NCBI RefSeq assembly: GCF_001644565.1
Contig: NZ_CP011387.1
Location: 1,906,501-1,970,500, forward strand
Direction of reading: 5' to 3'
Source: Deinococcus puniceus
GTDB taxonomy: Bacteria; Deinococcota; Deinococci; Deinococcales; Deinococcaceae
Length of the DNA stretch: 64,000 nt
Position numbers and translations under genes: made by a program. Under the pieces are notes generated by a model. That model saw only the letters and a program-made list of their open reading frames with translations, did no database searches and was not told the origin of the DNA. Positions 40,733-50,911 of the stretch are shown piece by piece. Every line of letters begins with the position of its first letter. Within the stretch, counting starts at the first letter, position 1.

Positions 40733-41172
40733 TGGCCAGAGGTGTGATGCCCAGAGGCGTGATCGCCCGCCTGACGATGGATACCAGCGCCGTCACTTGG
40801 CGGGGCCGCGCCATGCGCTACGTCCTGATTTACCTGATGCTGGCCCTCGTGCTGGTGGGCCTGCGCTACGCCACTCAGGATGTGCGGGTGAATTTGCGGG
40901 CCACCACTGACCGCGAGGCCGAACTCCTGACGGTGCGCGACGGTCTGGAAGTTCAGGTGCAGGCGCTGACCACGCCCCAGCGGGTGCGCGAGTGGGCCTT
41001 CGCACAGAGCATGCGCCGCTTTGCCGAGGCGGAACCCAAGGTCACCGCCGACATTCCCCTAGTGCCTCTGCCCGCCGGTCTTCCCCCGTCCCCGCCCGAT
41101 GCCAGCCCGCCAAGCAGCACCCCGGCCCCCGTTTCCCAGACCCGTTTGGAGGTGAGAACACAGTGGAAGTAA
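40732..41172 (+). CDS. ftsL: FtsL-like cell division protein
   Basis: 146 residues from the ATG at 40732 (TGATG overlap with rsmH); a GTG at 40729 is also possible. One membrane span, YVLIYLMLALVLVGLRYA, near residue 30 is followed by a predicted coiled coil (LRATTDREAELLTVRDGLEV) and a Pro/Ser-rich end. Size, topology and position between rsmH and ftsI identify it as the FtsL counterpart of the divisome; primary sequence is poorly conserved in this family. It overlaps ftsI by 10 nt. Confidence 0.72.
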   Translation: MARGVMPRGVIARLTMDTSAVTWRGRAMRYVLIYLMLALVLVGLRYATQDVRVNLRATTDREAELLTVRDGLEVQVQALTTPQRVREWAFAQSMRRFAEAEPKVTADIPLVPLPAGLPPSPPDASPPSSTPAPVSQTRLEVRTQWK

Positions 41173-42509
41173 AGATTCACAACCGCTCCCGTGTGATGCA
41201 GGTGCTGGCCCTCATCATGTTCCTGTCGTTGGTCTGGGCCTATGCTCAGCTGGAATGGGGGCTGCCGCAGGGCATCAAGCGCACGGTGGTGCAGTCTCGC
41301 GGGGCCATCGTGGCCGCCGACGGATCGGTGCTGGCCCGCAGTGTGGGCGGCAAACGGGTGTACCCGCAGGGCACGCTGGCCGGGCAAGTGGTGGGCATGA
41401 TGGGCAGCACGGAAGGGCTGGAGGGGCTGGAAGCCGCCTACAACCGCTCGCTGGAAGCCGGAGAAGACGTGAAGCTGACGCTCGATCCCCGCACGCAGGC
41501 CAATGCCGAGGCCGCGCTGGCAAAAGGGGTCAAGAAGCATCAAGCTGAATACGGCTCCGTGGTGGTCATCGAAACCCGCACGGGCCGGGTGCTGGCGGCG
41601 GCCAGTTACCCCGCCTTCAATCCCAACGACTGGCGCACCTATAGCCCCGATGCCCGCCGCAACCGCCCCTTTCTGGATGTGTTCGAGCCGGGTTCCACCA
41701 TCAAAGGACTGGTCGTGGGGGCCGCCCTGAACGAAGGCCTGACCACGCCCGGCACGGTCTACGACACGCCTATGCGCCGCTATGTGGGCGGGCGCTGGGG
41801 CAGCACCATCGGGGACGCGGTCGCTCACCCCACCCAACTGACCACCAAGCAAATCCTGCGCTACAGCAGCAACGTGGGCATGAGCCACATCGTCGAGCAT
41901 TTTCCGGCTGCCGACCTGCGGGATTACCTCGGACAGTTCGGCTTTGGGCAAGATGTGGCGATTCCGGTGGTGTCCACAGCCACAGGCCGCCTGCAACCCC
42001 TGCGGAACTGGGACGATCTGGTGCGGGCCACCAATTCCTTCGGGCAGGGCATGAGCAGCACGACGCTGCAACTGGCCGCCGCCTTCAATGTGCTGGCCAA
42101 CGACGGCCTGTATGTGTCGCCCCGGCTGGTCGAAGGCTCTGGCGCGGGCGAGCGCCGTGAAGTGCTGCGTCCCGAAACCGCCAGAACCATGCGCGGTCTG
42201 CTGCAAGCGGTCATCGAAGACGGAATCTTTCATGCGGCAGGAATCAAGGGCTACGCGCTGGGAGGCAAAACAGGAACGGCTCAGGTCGTCGTAGACGGCA
42301 AATACTCCAACAGCGTCTACGACAGCGTGTTCGCCGGGTTCTTTCCCGCCGACGCCCCCCGCGTCACGGTGGCTGTCGTAGTTCACGGCGCGAAGGTCAA
42401 TTATCACGGCTCGCAACTGGCCGCGCCCATCTACCGCGAATTGGCGTCTGGCACATTGTCCGAGTGGGCAACCGCTCCCACCCTGCCCGAAAAGAAGCCT
42501 GAGCAGTAA
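41163..42509 (+). CDS. ftsI: Compact FtsI/PBP3-type transpeptidase
   Basis: 448 residues from a GTG that overlaps the ftsL stop by 10 nt. One membrane anchor (VMQVLALIMFLSLVWAYAQL), then VQSRGAIVAADGSVLA leads almost directly to the YPQGTLAGQVVG block: the non-catalytic head present in most class B penicillin-binding proteins is nearly absent. The transpeptidase motifs are intact: SxxK in EPGSTIKGLVV (Ser ~177), SxN in YSSNVGMSH, KTG in LGGKTGTAQVV. It cross-links septal peptidoglycan. Position in the division cluster supports FtsI rather than an elongation PBP2. Confidence 0.9.
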   Translation: MEVKIHNRSRVMQVLALIMFLSLVWAYAQLEWGLPQGIKRTVVQSRGAIVAADGSVLARSVGGKRVYPQGTLAGQVVGMMGSTEGLEGLEAAYNRSLEAGEDVKLTLDPRTQANAEAALAKGVKKHQAEYGSVVVIETRTGRVLAAASYPAFNPNDWRTYSPDARRNRPFLDVFEPGSTIKGLVVGAALNEGLTTPGTVYDTPMRRYVGGRWGSTIGDAVAHPTQLTTKQILRYSSNVGMSHIVEHFPAADLRDYLGQFGFGQDVAIPVVSTATGRLQPLRNWDDLVRATNSFGQGMSSTTLQLAAAFNVLANDGLYVSPRLVEGSGAGERREVLRPETARTMRGLLQAVIEDGIFHAAGIKGYALGGKTGTAQVVVDGKYSNSVYDSVFAGFFPADAPRVTVAVVVHGAKVNYHGSQLAAPIYRELASGTLSEWATAPTLPEKKPEQ

Positions 42510-42589
42510 AGCGGAGAGACGAGGGGCAGCACTCAGGTTTTGCTTGGGTAATGTCGCCTCAATTCCAATAGATGTGAACTATGAGACAG

Positions 42590-42618
42590 CGGAGTGACCT
42601 GAACGTTGGGTCACTCCG
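42590..42618 (+). terminator. Hairpin after ftsI
   Basis: A perfect 10-bp stem, CGGAGTGACC with GGTCACTCCG, lies about 80 bp after the ftsI stop. No T-run follows, so it may protect the mRNA 3' end rather than terminate transcription. Confidence 0.5.
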
Positions 42619-42791
42619 TCCCTCATGCCGGAACACGTTAGCTCGATCCCATTAGGGGGGTCAGAGCACAGTTCCGGCCAAATGTCGGGTTTCTCTCCCC
42701 CAAATGGGGGTCTGGGCGCGTCCTCATTTCATTTCATCATGAGAATATAAATGAGTAGATTAGAATATATCTCATAATTAGATGAGCGTGC
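42619..42791. other. AT-rich gene-free stretch
   Basis: No gene seen. 42720-42785 is unusually AT-rich (TATAAATGAGTAGATTAG). At 42781-42796 there is a perfect inverted repeat, GATGAGC-GT-GCTCATC, which contains the stop codon of the possible small gene at 42792. Confidence 0.5.
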
Positions 42792-43028
42792 TCATCGGCA
42801 TAAAGATCTGAGTCTGTTAAAAATGTCACACGTTTTTTTCTCTAAATATGAGCTTAGAAATCCCATAATCTCATAAGGCTGCCATTCTATCCCATTAGGC
42901 TCATACAAGAAGCGAGCGGGTTGGCCTGCGTTGTTGTGGGGCCAAATTGCTCGAAGCTTGTTTGATCGGACTGCCGTTTTGGCGAAGTCTACCCGAACGA
43001 GAGCCGGATCCATCAGTTTCAACACCAT
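42792..43028 (-). CDS. Possible small AT-rich gene of unknown function
   Basis: 78 residues from the ATG at 43028. The sequence (KLRAIWPHNNAGQPARFLYE, GFLSSYLEKKTCDIFNRLRS) has normal amino-acid variety and no opposing gene that would make it a shadow. The composition is lower in GC than its neighbours. The Shine-Dalgarno (GTGAG) is weak. The frame stays open far upstream, but that part is antisense to the 3D-domain gene. No family recognised. Confidence 0.33.
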   Translation of the reverse strand: MVLKLMDPALVRVDFAKTAVRSNKLRAIWPHNNAGQPARFLYEPNGIEWQPYEIMGFLSSYLEKKTCDIFNRLRSLCR

Positions 43029-43097
43029 CTCACTGTGACTGTCCCCAAAGCCGAGAACCACCACGGACGCGCCCCGTGCCCGCCCGCAGGAGAATCC

Positions 43098-43769
43098 ATG
43101 CTTAATCCGCTTCATCGTTTCATCCGTACCCTTGCTCTTTTGACCGTTGGAGTGGCCGCTGCCACGCCCGCCTTGCCTGCCCCCGAACTGGCCGCCGATT
43201 CGGTCAGAGACGTGCTGACGGTTGTGCCTCCCGCTGTGACTGCCCCGGCGCAGGCTGCCGCGCCCCGTCCGGCGGCCCCCGCTGCGGCTCAGGCGACAGC
43301 CGCCCAGAACCGCGCCGCTGCTGTGGCTCAGGCCACCCGCGCCGCGCCTGCCCGCCCCGCCGCTCCTGTGGTGCGTGCTGCCGCGCCTACCCGCGTGGTA
43401 CCCACTCCCACGCCGCTCGCGCAGGCTGCCCCAGTTCGTACAGGCCGCACCGCCATCGTGCGGGCCACCGCCTACAACAGCCTCGCGGGCCAGACCGACA
43501 GCACGCCGTTTATTACGGCCACCGGCACCCGCACCCGCCCCGGCGTAGTGGCCCTCAGCCGCGACCTCCTGCGTACCTTCCCTTACGGCAGCAAAATCAT
43601 GCTGGAAGACATGAGCGGACGCTACAACAACATGCTCCGGGGCCGCATTTTCGTCGTGGAAGATACGATGGCCGCCCGCAAGACCAACAGCCTCGACATC
43701 TGGATGGGCACCCGCAGTGAGGCCATTCAGTTCGGCGCACGTACCCTCCGCATTACCGCTGTTCGCTAA
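43098..43769 (+). CDS. Secreted 3D-domain (RlpA/MltA-like barrel) protein
   Basis: 223 residues from the ATG at 43098 with AGGAGA upstream. Signal peptide (LALLTVGVAAATPALP), then about 85 residues of Ala/Pro-rich linker, then a 3D domain: ATAYNSLAGQTDSTPFITAT, VVALSRDLLRTFPYGSKIML and GRIFVVEDTMAARKTNSLDI WM as separate blocks, with the conserved Asp residues of the family. Such domains bind or cleave peptidoglycan (lytic transglycosylase MltA, Rpf-like proteins). It probably works on the cell wall and is followed by a terminator. Confidence 0.83.
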   Translation: MLNPLHRFIRTLALLTVGVAAATPALPAPELAADSVRDVLTVVPPAVTAPAQAAAPRPAAPAAAQATAAQNRAAAVAQATRAAPARPAAPVVRAAAPTRVVPTPTPLAQAAPVRTGRTAIVRATAYNSLAGQTDSTPFITATGTRTRPGVVALSRDLLRTFPYGSKIMLEDMSGRYNNMLRGRIFVVEDTMAARKTNSLDIWMGTRSEAIQFGARTLRITAVR

Positions 43770-43787
43770 GCCACACAGCATTCGCGT

Positions 43788-43819
43788 TGACCTGTCCTGA
43801 CTGGGGCAGGTCATTTTTG
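43788..43819 (+). terminator. Rho-independent terminator
   Basis: TGACCTG pairs with CAGGTCA, followed by TTTTT, 19 bp after the 3D-domain gene. Confidence 0.87.
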
Positions 43820-43881
43820 GTTGTTTCTTGACCACTGGGGGGCCATTTTTTGGCTGGGCGGGGAAGGCAGTACCATGATTT

Positions 43882-45381
<1,500 letters not shown>

Positions 45382-45466
45382 GGGGCAGAAGTGTAGAGTC
45401 GCGGGATGCGCTAGGGCTGTAACGAGGAAGGCTCAGACAGGTTATTCTGGTTCGATCACTTGGCTA

Positions 45467-45511
45467 CCAGAAAGCCTTTCCGCCACCCCAAACATTTGAG
45501 GTGGCGGAAAC
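45467..45511 (-). terminator. Terminator of RNase P RNA gene
   Basis: An 11-bp perfect stem, TTTCCGCCACC with GGTGGCGGAAA, read on the minus strand and followed by GGCTTTCTGG. The T-run is short. Confidence 0.65.
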
Positions 45512-45524
45512 GCTGTCGTGGTGC

Positions 45525-45973
<449 letters not shown>

Positions 45974-45979
45974 TGGCCG

Positions 45980-46009
45980 AGTGTAGCAGGAAGGGCGGGG
46001 AGTGGTCAG
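45980..46009 (-). promoter_or_regulatory. rnpB promoter
   Basis: On the minus strand CTGACC (46009-46004) and TACACT (45985-45980) are 18 bp apart; transcription should start near 45973. Confidence 0.6.
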
Positions 46010-46164
46010 TGGTGAGTAGGAAGTGGGAAAAGATGGACGGGCAAGAGGGGCTGAGCTGGTGGGTGTGGTACAGGAAAACCTAAGACCTCAGATTCACGCT
46101 CCCAACACCGCTGTTGACCTTTCCACTAACCACTCCCCACTTCCCGGCACCACGCGCCCCGCCT

Positions 46165-46980
46165 TTACCCCCAGCGCCCCATCGTTTCCCGCTCGTCCCG
46201 CTCGCGCACATGCGGCGGCACACGGTCTGGGTTCTGAAGATTGTACAGTTCGCGCTCGCTCAGTTCGCGGTATTCGCCGGGTTCGAGGTCTCCCAGCCAC
46301 AGGCCGCCGATCCGGTAGCGCATCAGGCGGATAACTGGGTGGCCGATGGCGTCCAGCATGCGGCGCACCTGCCTTTTGCGCCCGTCACCGATGGTCACGA
46401 AGGCGCCCACGCGGGCCGGGGTGGCGTCGATGGCTTTAGCGACGCCGTCTTCCAGCAGCACGCCCTCGATCAGGCCGTCAAGCTCCTCCTGCGTGGGCGG
46501 ATATTCGCCGTCTGTCCAAGCGCGGTAGGCTTTTTCGTGGCCGTAGCGCGGATGGGTCAGGGTGAGGGTCAGGTCTCCGTCGGTGGTCAGGAGCAGCAGG
46601 CCTTCGCTGTCCATGTCCAGCCGCCCCACCGGATGCAGGCCGGGCACGTTGGGCATGGCTTCCATCACGGTGTGCCGCCCCAGTTCGTCGTGGGCAGTGG
46701 TCACGTAGCCGGACGGCTTGTGCAGAATAAAGGTGACGCGCTCGGTGGTGGCCGTCTCGATCAGGCTGCCGTCCACGCGCACTTCATCTATCGGCGTAAC
46801 GGTGCGGCCCAGCGTAGCCACTTCACCGTTGACGGTCACGCGGCCAGCGGTAATCAGTTCTTCGGCGGCGCGGCGAGAAGCCACTCCAGCACGGGCCAGA
46901 CGCTTTTGCAGGCGTTCAGCGTTGGTGCCGGAGTTACTTCCGCCAGCATTGGTCTTGTCGTTCTCTATAGGCGGGTTCAT
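46165..46980 (-). CDS. rluB: 23S rRNA pseudouridine synthase, RluB/RsuA family
   Basis: 271 residues from the ATG at 46980. An N-terminal S4 RNA-binding domain (ERLQKRLARAGVASRRAAEE) follows a short polar tail; the catalytic Asp is in HPVGRLDMDSEGLLLLT. ERVTFILHKPSGYVTT and GRKRQVRRMLDAIGHPV are typical of RluB. It makes pseudouridine in 23S rRNA helix 89, if RluB; RsuA/RluE are alternatives. Its start overlaps the stop of the membrane protein gene upstream. Confidence 0.9.
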   Translation of the reverse strand: MNPPIENDKTNAGGSNSGTNAERLQKRLARAGVASRRAAEELITAGRVTVNGEVATLGRTVTPIDEVRVDGSLIETATTERVTFILHKPSGYVTTAHDELGRHTVMEAMPNVPGLHPVGRLDMDSEGLLLLTTDGDLTLTLTHPRYGHEKAYRAWTDGEYPPTQEELDGLIEGVLLEDGVAKAIDATPARVGAFVTIGDGRKRQVRRMLDAIGHPVIRLMRYRIGGLWLGDLEPGEYRELSERELYNLQNPDRVPPHVRERDERETMGRWG

Positions 46981-47357
46981 AGGCGGCTCCTGCGGGAAGG
47001 AAAGGCGATCAGGGCGGTCACGGCCAGCAGTGTCAGCACGCCCGCACCGCCCAGCAAAATGGCGCGGAGGCCGGGGGGCATACTCTCGCCCTGCCGGATC
47101 ACCGCTGGAATAAGGGTGGCGGCGCTGAGCAGGTTGGCCCCCACGAGGCCGCCGACTGCTGTGGCATGGGGCTGGCCCGAAGTCGACGCCGACGCGATCA
47201 GGAACACGCCCCACACGGCCAGAATGCCGCCGCACACGCGGGCCAGCCACAGCGGCGATACGCCCACCGCGCCCGCCAACGTCGCCGGAAGAAAGTACAG
47301 CAGGAGGCCGAGGGGCAAGAACACCACAGCCGTCAACCAGAAAGAAGCACGCAACAC
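46977..47357 (-). CDS. Four-span membrane protein of unknown function
   Basis: 126 residues from a GTG at 47357. Four hydrophobic segments can be traced (FWLTAVVFLPLGLLLYFLPA; WLARVCGGILAVWGVFLIAS; AVGGLVGANLLSAATLIPAV; AILLGGAGVLTLLAVTALIA), ending in basic FPSRRSRL. It shares ATGA with rluB, indicating coupling. The sequence does not match a family I know. Confidence 0.7.
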   Translation of the reverse strand: MLRASFWLTAVVFLPLGLLLYFLPATLAGAVGVSPLWLARVCGGILAVWGVFLIASASTSGQPHATAVGGLVGANLLSAATLIPAVIRQGESMPPGLRAILLGGAGVLTLLAVTALIAFPSRRSRL

Positions 47358-47492
47358 ACCGGGCAGTGTACGGGAGGCGGCGGGGCAAAGGGGCGCAGTA
47401 GGGCACAGAACCAGCCTTCCCTCAGCCTAACAACGTCTCCCAGCCGGATAGCCCCCGCCCTGACAACCCCAGCCTGATAGCCTTTGCCCCAT

Positions 47493-48425
47493 ATGCCCGT
47501 GATCGCCGTAGACAAGCCGCTGAACCTGACTTCTCATGACGTGGTGGGCCGCGCTCGGCGGGCGCTGGCAACCAAACGGGTGGGCCACACGGGCACGCTT
47601 GACCCGCTGGCAACGGGCGTACTCGTGCTGTGCGTGAACGACAGCACCAAAGTCGTGCAGTTCATGGACGCCGACAGCAAGGACTATCTGGCATGGATCA
47701 GCCTCGGCGCTGGCACACGCACGCTGGACGCCGAAGGCCCGGTAGACGACACCGCCGATGTGCCGCCCCTGACCGAAAACGGCGTGCGGGCAATCTTGGC
47801 CGATTTCGTGGGGCCGCTGGCGCAGGTGCCACCGCAGTACAGCGCCATTCAGGTGGGCGGCGTGCGGGCTTATGCGGTGGCGCGGGCCGGGGGCACACTG
47901 GACTTGCCCGCCCGCAACGTGGTCATTCATTCGCTGGAACTGCTGGGCATGTATGAGAGCGTGCAGGCCGCGCCCCACGCCTTCTCCCCTACCCCGCAGG
48001 GCTGGACGCCCGACGCGGAGGGCAAAACGTTTCCGTTTCCCGCCCCGTTGGGCCAGTTTCCTACGTTGCTGGTGCGTGCCCGCGTAGGCAGCGGCACCTA
48101 TTTGCGCTCGTTGGCGCGAGATGTAGGCGCGGCGCTGGGGGTGCCTGCCCACCTGTCGGGGCTGGTGAGAACCCGCGTGGGCCGCTATGACCTGTCTGCC
48201 GCCGCCAACTTGGAACACTTGGCCCAAGCCAACAGAATTCCCGATTTGGACGCCCTCGATTTTCCACGCCTAGAGGCCGACGAACGCCTAGCCCGCGAAC
48301 TGCGCCAAGGCAAACGCCCCCAGCACACGGCACAGGGGCGGCAAGTGGTCACGCTGAATGGGGAATTGGTAGCGGTGGTGGATGGCGACGGGGCAGAGTT
48401 GCGGGTGGTGCGGGCGTGGGCGTGA
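47493..48425 (+). CDS. truB: tRNA pseudouridine(55) synthase TruB
   Basis: 310 residues from the ATG at 47493; an in-frame TTG at 47484 would add three residues. The catalytic motif is GHTGTLDPLATGVLVLC near residue 36, with N-terminal VIAVDKPLNLTSHDVV and the family segments VPPQYSAIQVGGVRAYAVAR and GSGTYLRSLARDVGAALG. A C-terminal PUA-like part follows. It modifies U55 in the T-loop of tRNA. TAGCCT lies 9 nt before the ATG and no Shine-Dalgarno is seen. Confidence 0.95.
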   Translation: MPVIAVDKPLNLTSHDVVGRARRALATKRVGHTGTLDPLATGVLVLCVNDSTKVVQFMDADSKDYLAWISLGAGTRTLDAEGPVDDTADVPPLTENGVRAILADFVGPLAQVPPQYSAIQVGGVRAYAVARAGGTLDLPARNVVIHSLELLGMYESVQAAPHAFSPTPQGWTPDAEGKTFPFPAPLGQFPTLLVRARVGSGTYLRSLARDVGAALGVPAHLSGLVRTRVGRYDLSAAANLEHLAQANRIPDLDALDFPRLEADERLARELRQGKRPQHTAQGRQVVTLNGELVAVVDGDGAELRVVRAWA

Positions 48426-48450
48426 GAAAGTAGATGCAGGCCTATGAAAC

Positions 48451-48849
48451 TTATTGTGGTTCAAGTTTTATGATCCCGTATTCTTCGCCCTCATAGCTGC
48501 CCATCTCAATAAAAACTTTGCCGCGCTTCTTGTACAAGTATAATACATTGGTTCGTAAGTCCCCCATATCAGCACAATCATTATTTGAACATTTTACAGG
48601 CTCATACTTTATCATTCTGCCTTTTCTTTTTGAACTAGATGTAATTAGTCTCCAAGCTCCAATACTCTGCAATTTTCCGGTTTTATTAATTATTGCCAAG
48701 TCCCCACCATTCTTTAAAATATACCTATAACCGTTTTCCTGAGGCCAAGATTTATATTCACCCACCATTTGATCTTGTGTATAAGAATTTCCTTTCTGGC
48801 AGCCGCATACTCCCAACGTAATTATGAAAGTAGTAGCAATTAATTTTAT
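48451..48849 (-). CDS. AT-rich lipoprotein, apparent AUA start codon
   Basis: 132 residues if read from an ATA at 48849. That start follows AAAGGGGGTGA, almost the perfect complement of the 16S rRNA tail, by 6 nt, and gives IKLIATTFIITLGVCGCQKG, a lipoprotein signal with a Cys at residue 17. A TGA lies two codons upstream in the same frame, and the next canonical start, TTG at 48816, would delete the signal. ATG to ATA mutation, or true AUA initiation as known for a few genes, are both possible. The rest (YKSWPQENGYRYILKNGGDL) is unrecognised. AT-rich, unlike its neighbours. Confidence 0.6.
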   Translation of the reverse strand: MKLIATTFIITLGVCGCQKGNSYTQDQMVGEYKSWPQENGYRYILKNGGDLAIINKTGKLQSIGAWRLITSSSKRKGRMIKYEPVKCSNNDCADMGDLRTNVLYLYKKRGKVFIEMGSYEGEEYGIIKLEPQ

Positions 48850-48913
48850 GACTCTTCACCCCCTTTCTAAAATCAATTCAATTTTCCAAACCTACTTGCC
48901 ACAACCCATCCCC

Positions 48914-50395
48914 TCAATACCCCGCTGGCGCTTCCATCTGCACGGCTCCCACACCTTCTAGCCCCCCGGCCAGCGTCAGCAGCACTTCGTCTTTCAGCGT
49001 TGGCGCGATGAACTGGATGCCTACGGGCAGGCGCACGCCGTCTACGGTTTCAAACCCGGCGGGGACGCTCAGGGCGGGCAGTCCGGCCAAGTTGATCGCC
49101 ACCGTATCCACATCGGCGGCGTACATGGCGAGTGGATCGCTGGATTTCTCGCCGTGCCGGAAGGCCGGAAAGGGACTAGTGGGCGTGACCAACACATCGA
49201 AGTCGGCAAAAGCGCGGGCAAAATCTTGTGCGATCAGGCCGCGTACCTTCATGGCTTTGGAGTAATAGGCGTCGTAGTAACCGCTGCTGAGGGCATACGT
49301 GCCAAGCAGGATACGGCGCTGTACTTCCCGCCCGAAGCCGTGTTCGCGGGTCAGGGTCATGCTGGTATTGACGTCGGGGGCGGTTGAGCGGTCACCGTAG
49401 GTCATGCCGTCGTAGCGGGCGAGGTTGCTGCTGGCTTCGGGCATGGCGATCAGGTAATAGGCAGCGATGGCGTGCCGCACGCTGGCAATGCTGACTTCCT
49501 GCACGCTGGCCCCGGCTCCGCGTAGGGCGTCTAGCGTAGCGTTGAGGGTGCTTTCCACGCCCGCCGTATTGCCTTCCAAACTCTCGCGAATCACGCCGAC
49601 GCGCAGGCCGCGCAAGTCGTCGGGGGTTCCAGCGGCAAACTGCGGGGGCGCGTGGAGGCTGGTGGCATCCTGTGGGTCGTGTCCGGCAATCACGTTCATG
49701 ATCAGGGCGAGGTCTTCGGCGCTGCGGGCAAACGGCCCGATCTGATCGAGACTGCTGGCATAGGCCACCAATCCAAACCGGCTGACGCGCCCATAAGTAG
49801 GTTTCAGGCCATACACGCCCGTAAACGCGGCGGGTTGGCGCACGCTACCGCCTGTATCGCTGCCCAAACTGATGGGCGTGAGATTGGCTGCCACAGCCAC
49901 CGCACTTCCGCCGCTGCTGCCGCCCGGTACGCGGGCCGTATCCCAAGGGTTGAGGGTGGGGCCGCTGGCGCTGGATTCGGTGGAACTGCCCATCGCAAAT
50001 TCATCCATGTTGGCCTTGCCCACGATCACCGCACCCGCGTGAACTAAGCGGCGGGCCACGGTGGCGTCGTAGGGGCTGGTGTAATTGGCAAGAATCCGGC
50101 TGCCGCAAGTCGTCCGGGTGCCGCGCACGTTGATGTTGTCCTTCACGATGATGGGCACGCCCGCCAGCGGCAACGTTTCGCCCGCCTGCACCCGTGCCTG
50201 CACCGCCTGAGCATGTGCCTCGGCCCCCGCATTCAGGCTGATCAGGGCGTTCAGGTGCTGGGCAGCGTCAATACGCGCCAAGGCGTTCGACAATAGGGCC
50301 TGCGGGGTGGTGTCCTGCGCCAGCACGGCACGCGCCAAGTCGGTGGCAGAAGGTTGGGGGCCGTCGGTAGAAGAAGGGGTCGCGGGAACAGACAT
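48914..50395 (-). CDS. gatA: Glutamyl-tRNA(Gln) amidotransferase subunit A
   Basis: 493 residues from the ATG at 50395, preceded by TACACT at 6 nt (leaderless). Amidase-signature enzyme: catalytic Lys in IIVKDNINVRG, Ser cis/trans pair in GGSSGGSAVAVAANLTPISL and GSDTGGSVRQPAAF. It releases ammonia from glutamine for transamidation of Glu-tRNA(Gln), and of Asp-tRNA(Asn) in Deinococcus. gatB and gatC are not adjacent. The open frame runs 65 codons further upstream, but that part is not coding-like. Confidence 0.93.
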   Translation of the reverse strand: MSVPATPSSTDGPQPSATDLARAVLAQDTTPQALLSNALARIDAAQHLNALISLNAGAEAHAQAVQARVQAGETLPLAGVPIIVKDNINVRGTRTTCGSRILANYTSPYDATVARRLVHAGAVIVGKANMDEFAMGSSTESSASGPTLNPWDTARVPGGSSGGSAVAVAANLTPISLGSDTGGSVRQPAAFTGVYGLKPTYGRVSRFGLVAYASSLDQIGPFARSAEDLALIMNVIAGHDPQDATSLHAPPQFAAGTPDDLRGLRVGVIRESLEGNTAGVESTLNATLDALRGAGASVQEVSIASVRHAIAAYYLIAMPEASSNLARYDGMTYGDRSTAPDVNTSMTLTREHGFGREVQRRILLGTYALSSGYYDAYYSKAMKVRGLIAQDFARAFADFDVLVTPTSPFPAFRHGEKSSDPLAMYAADVDTVAINLAGLPALSVPAGFETVDGVRLPVGIQFIAPTLKDEVLLTLAGGLEGVGAVQMEAPAGY

Positions 50396-50672
50396 CACGC
50401 CAGTGTAGCGGCGACGGTGCGCGGATGAGGGCGGTGGGCCAGATAAGCGTCCCGCCGATGCCCCGGAGTCCGTCTGACCGCGGCTCACCTGAAAGCCAGC
50501 CTTTCGCCGCCGTCCCGCAGCCTCCTGATCGTGGGTCAGCTCATGGTGCAGGCGTCCAGGCACTCGGCAGGCCCTGAATACACCTCTCAAGAAACGTCTG
50601 AAATTTCAGTTTCGCAAGTTCATTAGGGAACTTTGTAAGGCGACTAAGAAGATGCAAGAGGGAGTACTTTTA
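50396..50672. other. Gene-free upstream region of the sugar ABC operon
   Basis: Together with 50673-50911 this is a 516-bp gene-free interval between gatA and the binding-protein gene. The left part holds the gatA -10 box (50407-50402, minus). 50580-50660 is AT-rich; no gene is visible. Confidence 0.6.
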
Positions 50673-50688
50673 TTGTAAGCGGTTACAA
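50673..50688 (+). promoter_or_regulatory. LacI-family operator O1
   Basis: TTGTAAGCGGTTACAA: TTGTAA and TTACAA arms around the central CG, the TGTAANCGNTTACA pattern bound by LacI/GalR-family repressors of sugar operons. It lies 103 bp before the -35 box. Confidence 0.75.
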
Positions 50689-50790
50689 TTGTGATTGCAA
50701 CGTGTTTGCAGTGCAGCCTGCTGACTGCCGTGTCACAGGCAGGCGAGCTTCATAAAGACGGGGGGTCGCCCCTCAATTGTTAAGACATCA

Positions 50791-50819
50791 TTGACATGCT
50801 TGATTTCACGGTGTAGCCT
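50791..50819 (+). promoter_or_regulatory. Strong promoter of the sugar ABC operon
   Basis: TTGACA (50791-50796), a 17-bp spacer, TAGCCT (50814-50819). The predicted transcript starts near 50826, leaving about 86 nt before the ATG at 50912. Confidence 0.8.
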
Positions 50820-50838
50820 TCACGTACCAACTTTTAGA

Positions 50839-50863
50839 CTTTCGTGGAACCGCTTCCGAAAAG
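50839..50863 (+). promoter_or_regulatory. LacI-family operator O2 and 5'-UTR hairpin
   Basis: TGGAACCGCTTCCG at 50845-50858 is a near-palindrome whose core AACCGCTT is the inverted core AAGCGGTT of O1. It sits just after the transcription start, where binding blocks the polymerase. Outer arms CTTTCG/CGAAAAG extend the inverted repeat, so it could also fold in the mRNA leader. Confidence 0.6.
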
Positions 50864-50911
50864 GGGCGGGGCTGCACACCGGTGCAGTTGAACACCCACC
50901 AAGGGGGATGC

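Noticed and set aside
45448..45470. tRNA-like GGTTCGATCAC
   Set aside because: No cloverleaf forms around it and it borders the rnpB terminator.
46114..47430. Plus-strand frame of 438 codons
   Set aside because: Antisense to rluB and the membrane protein gene; no coding character.
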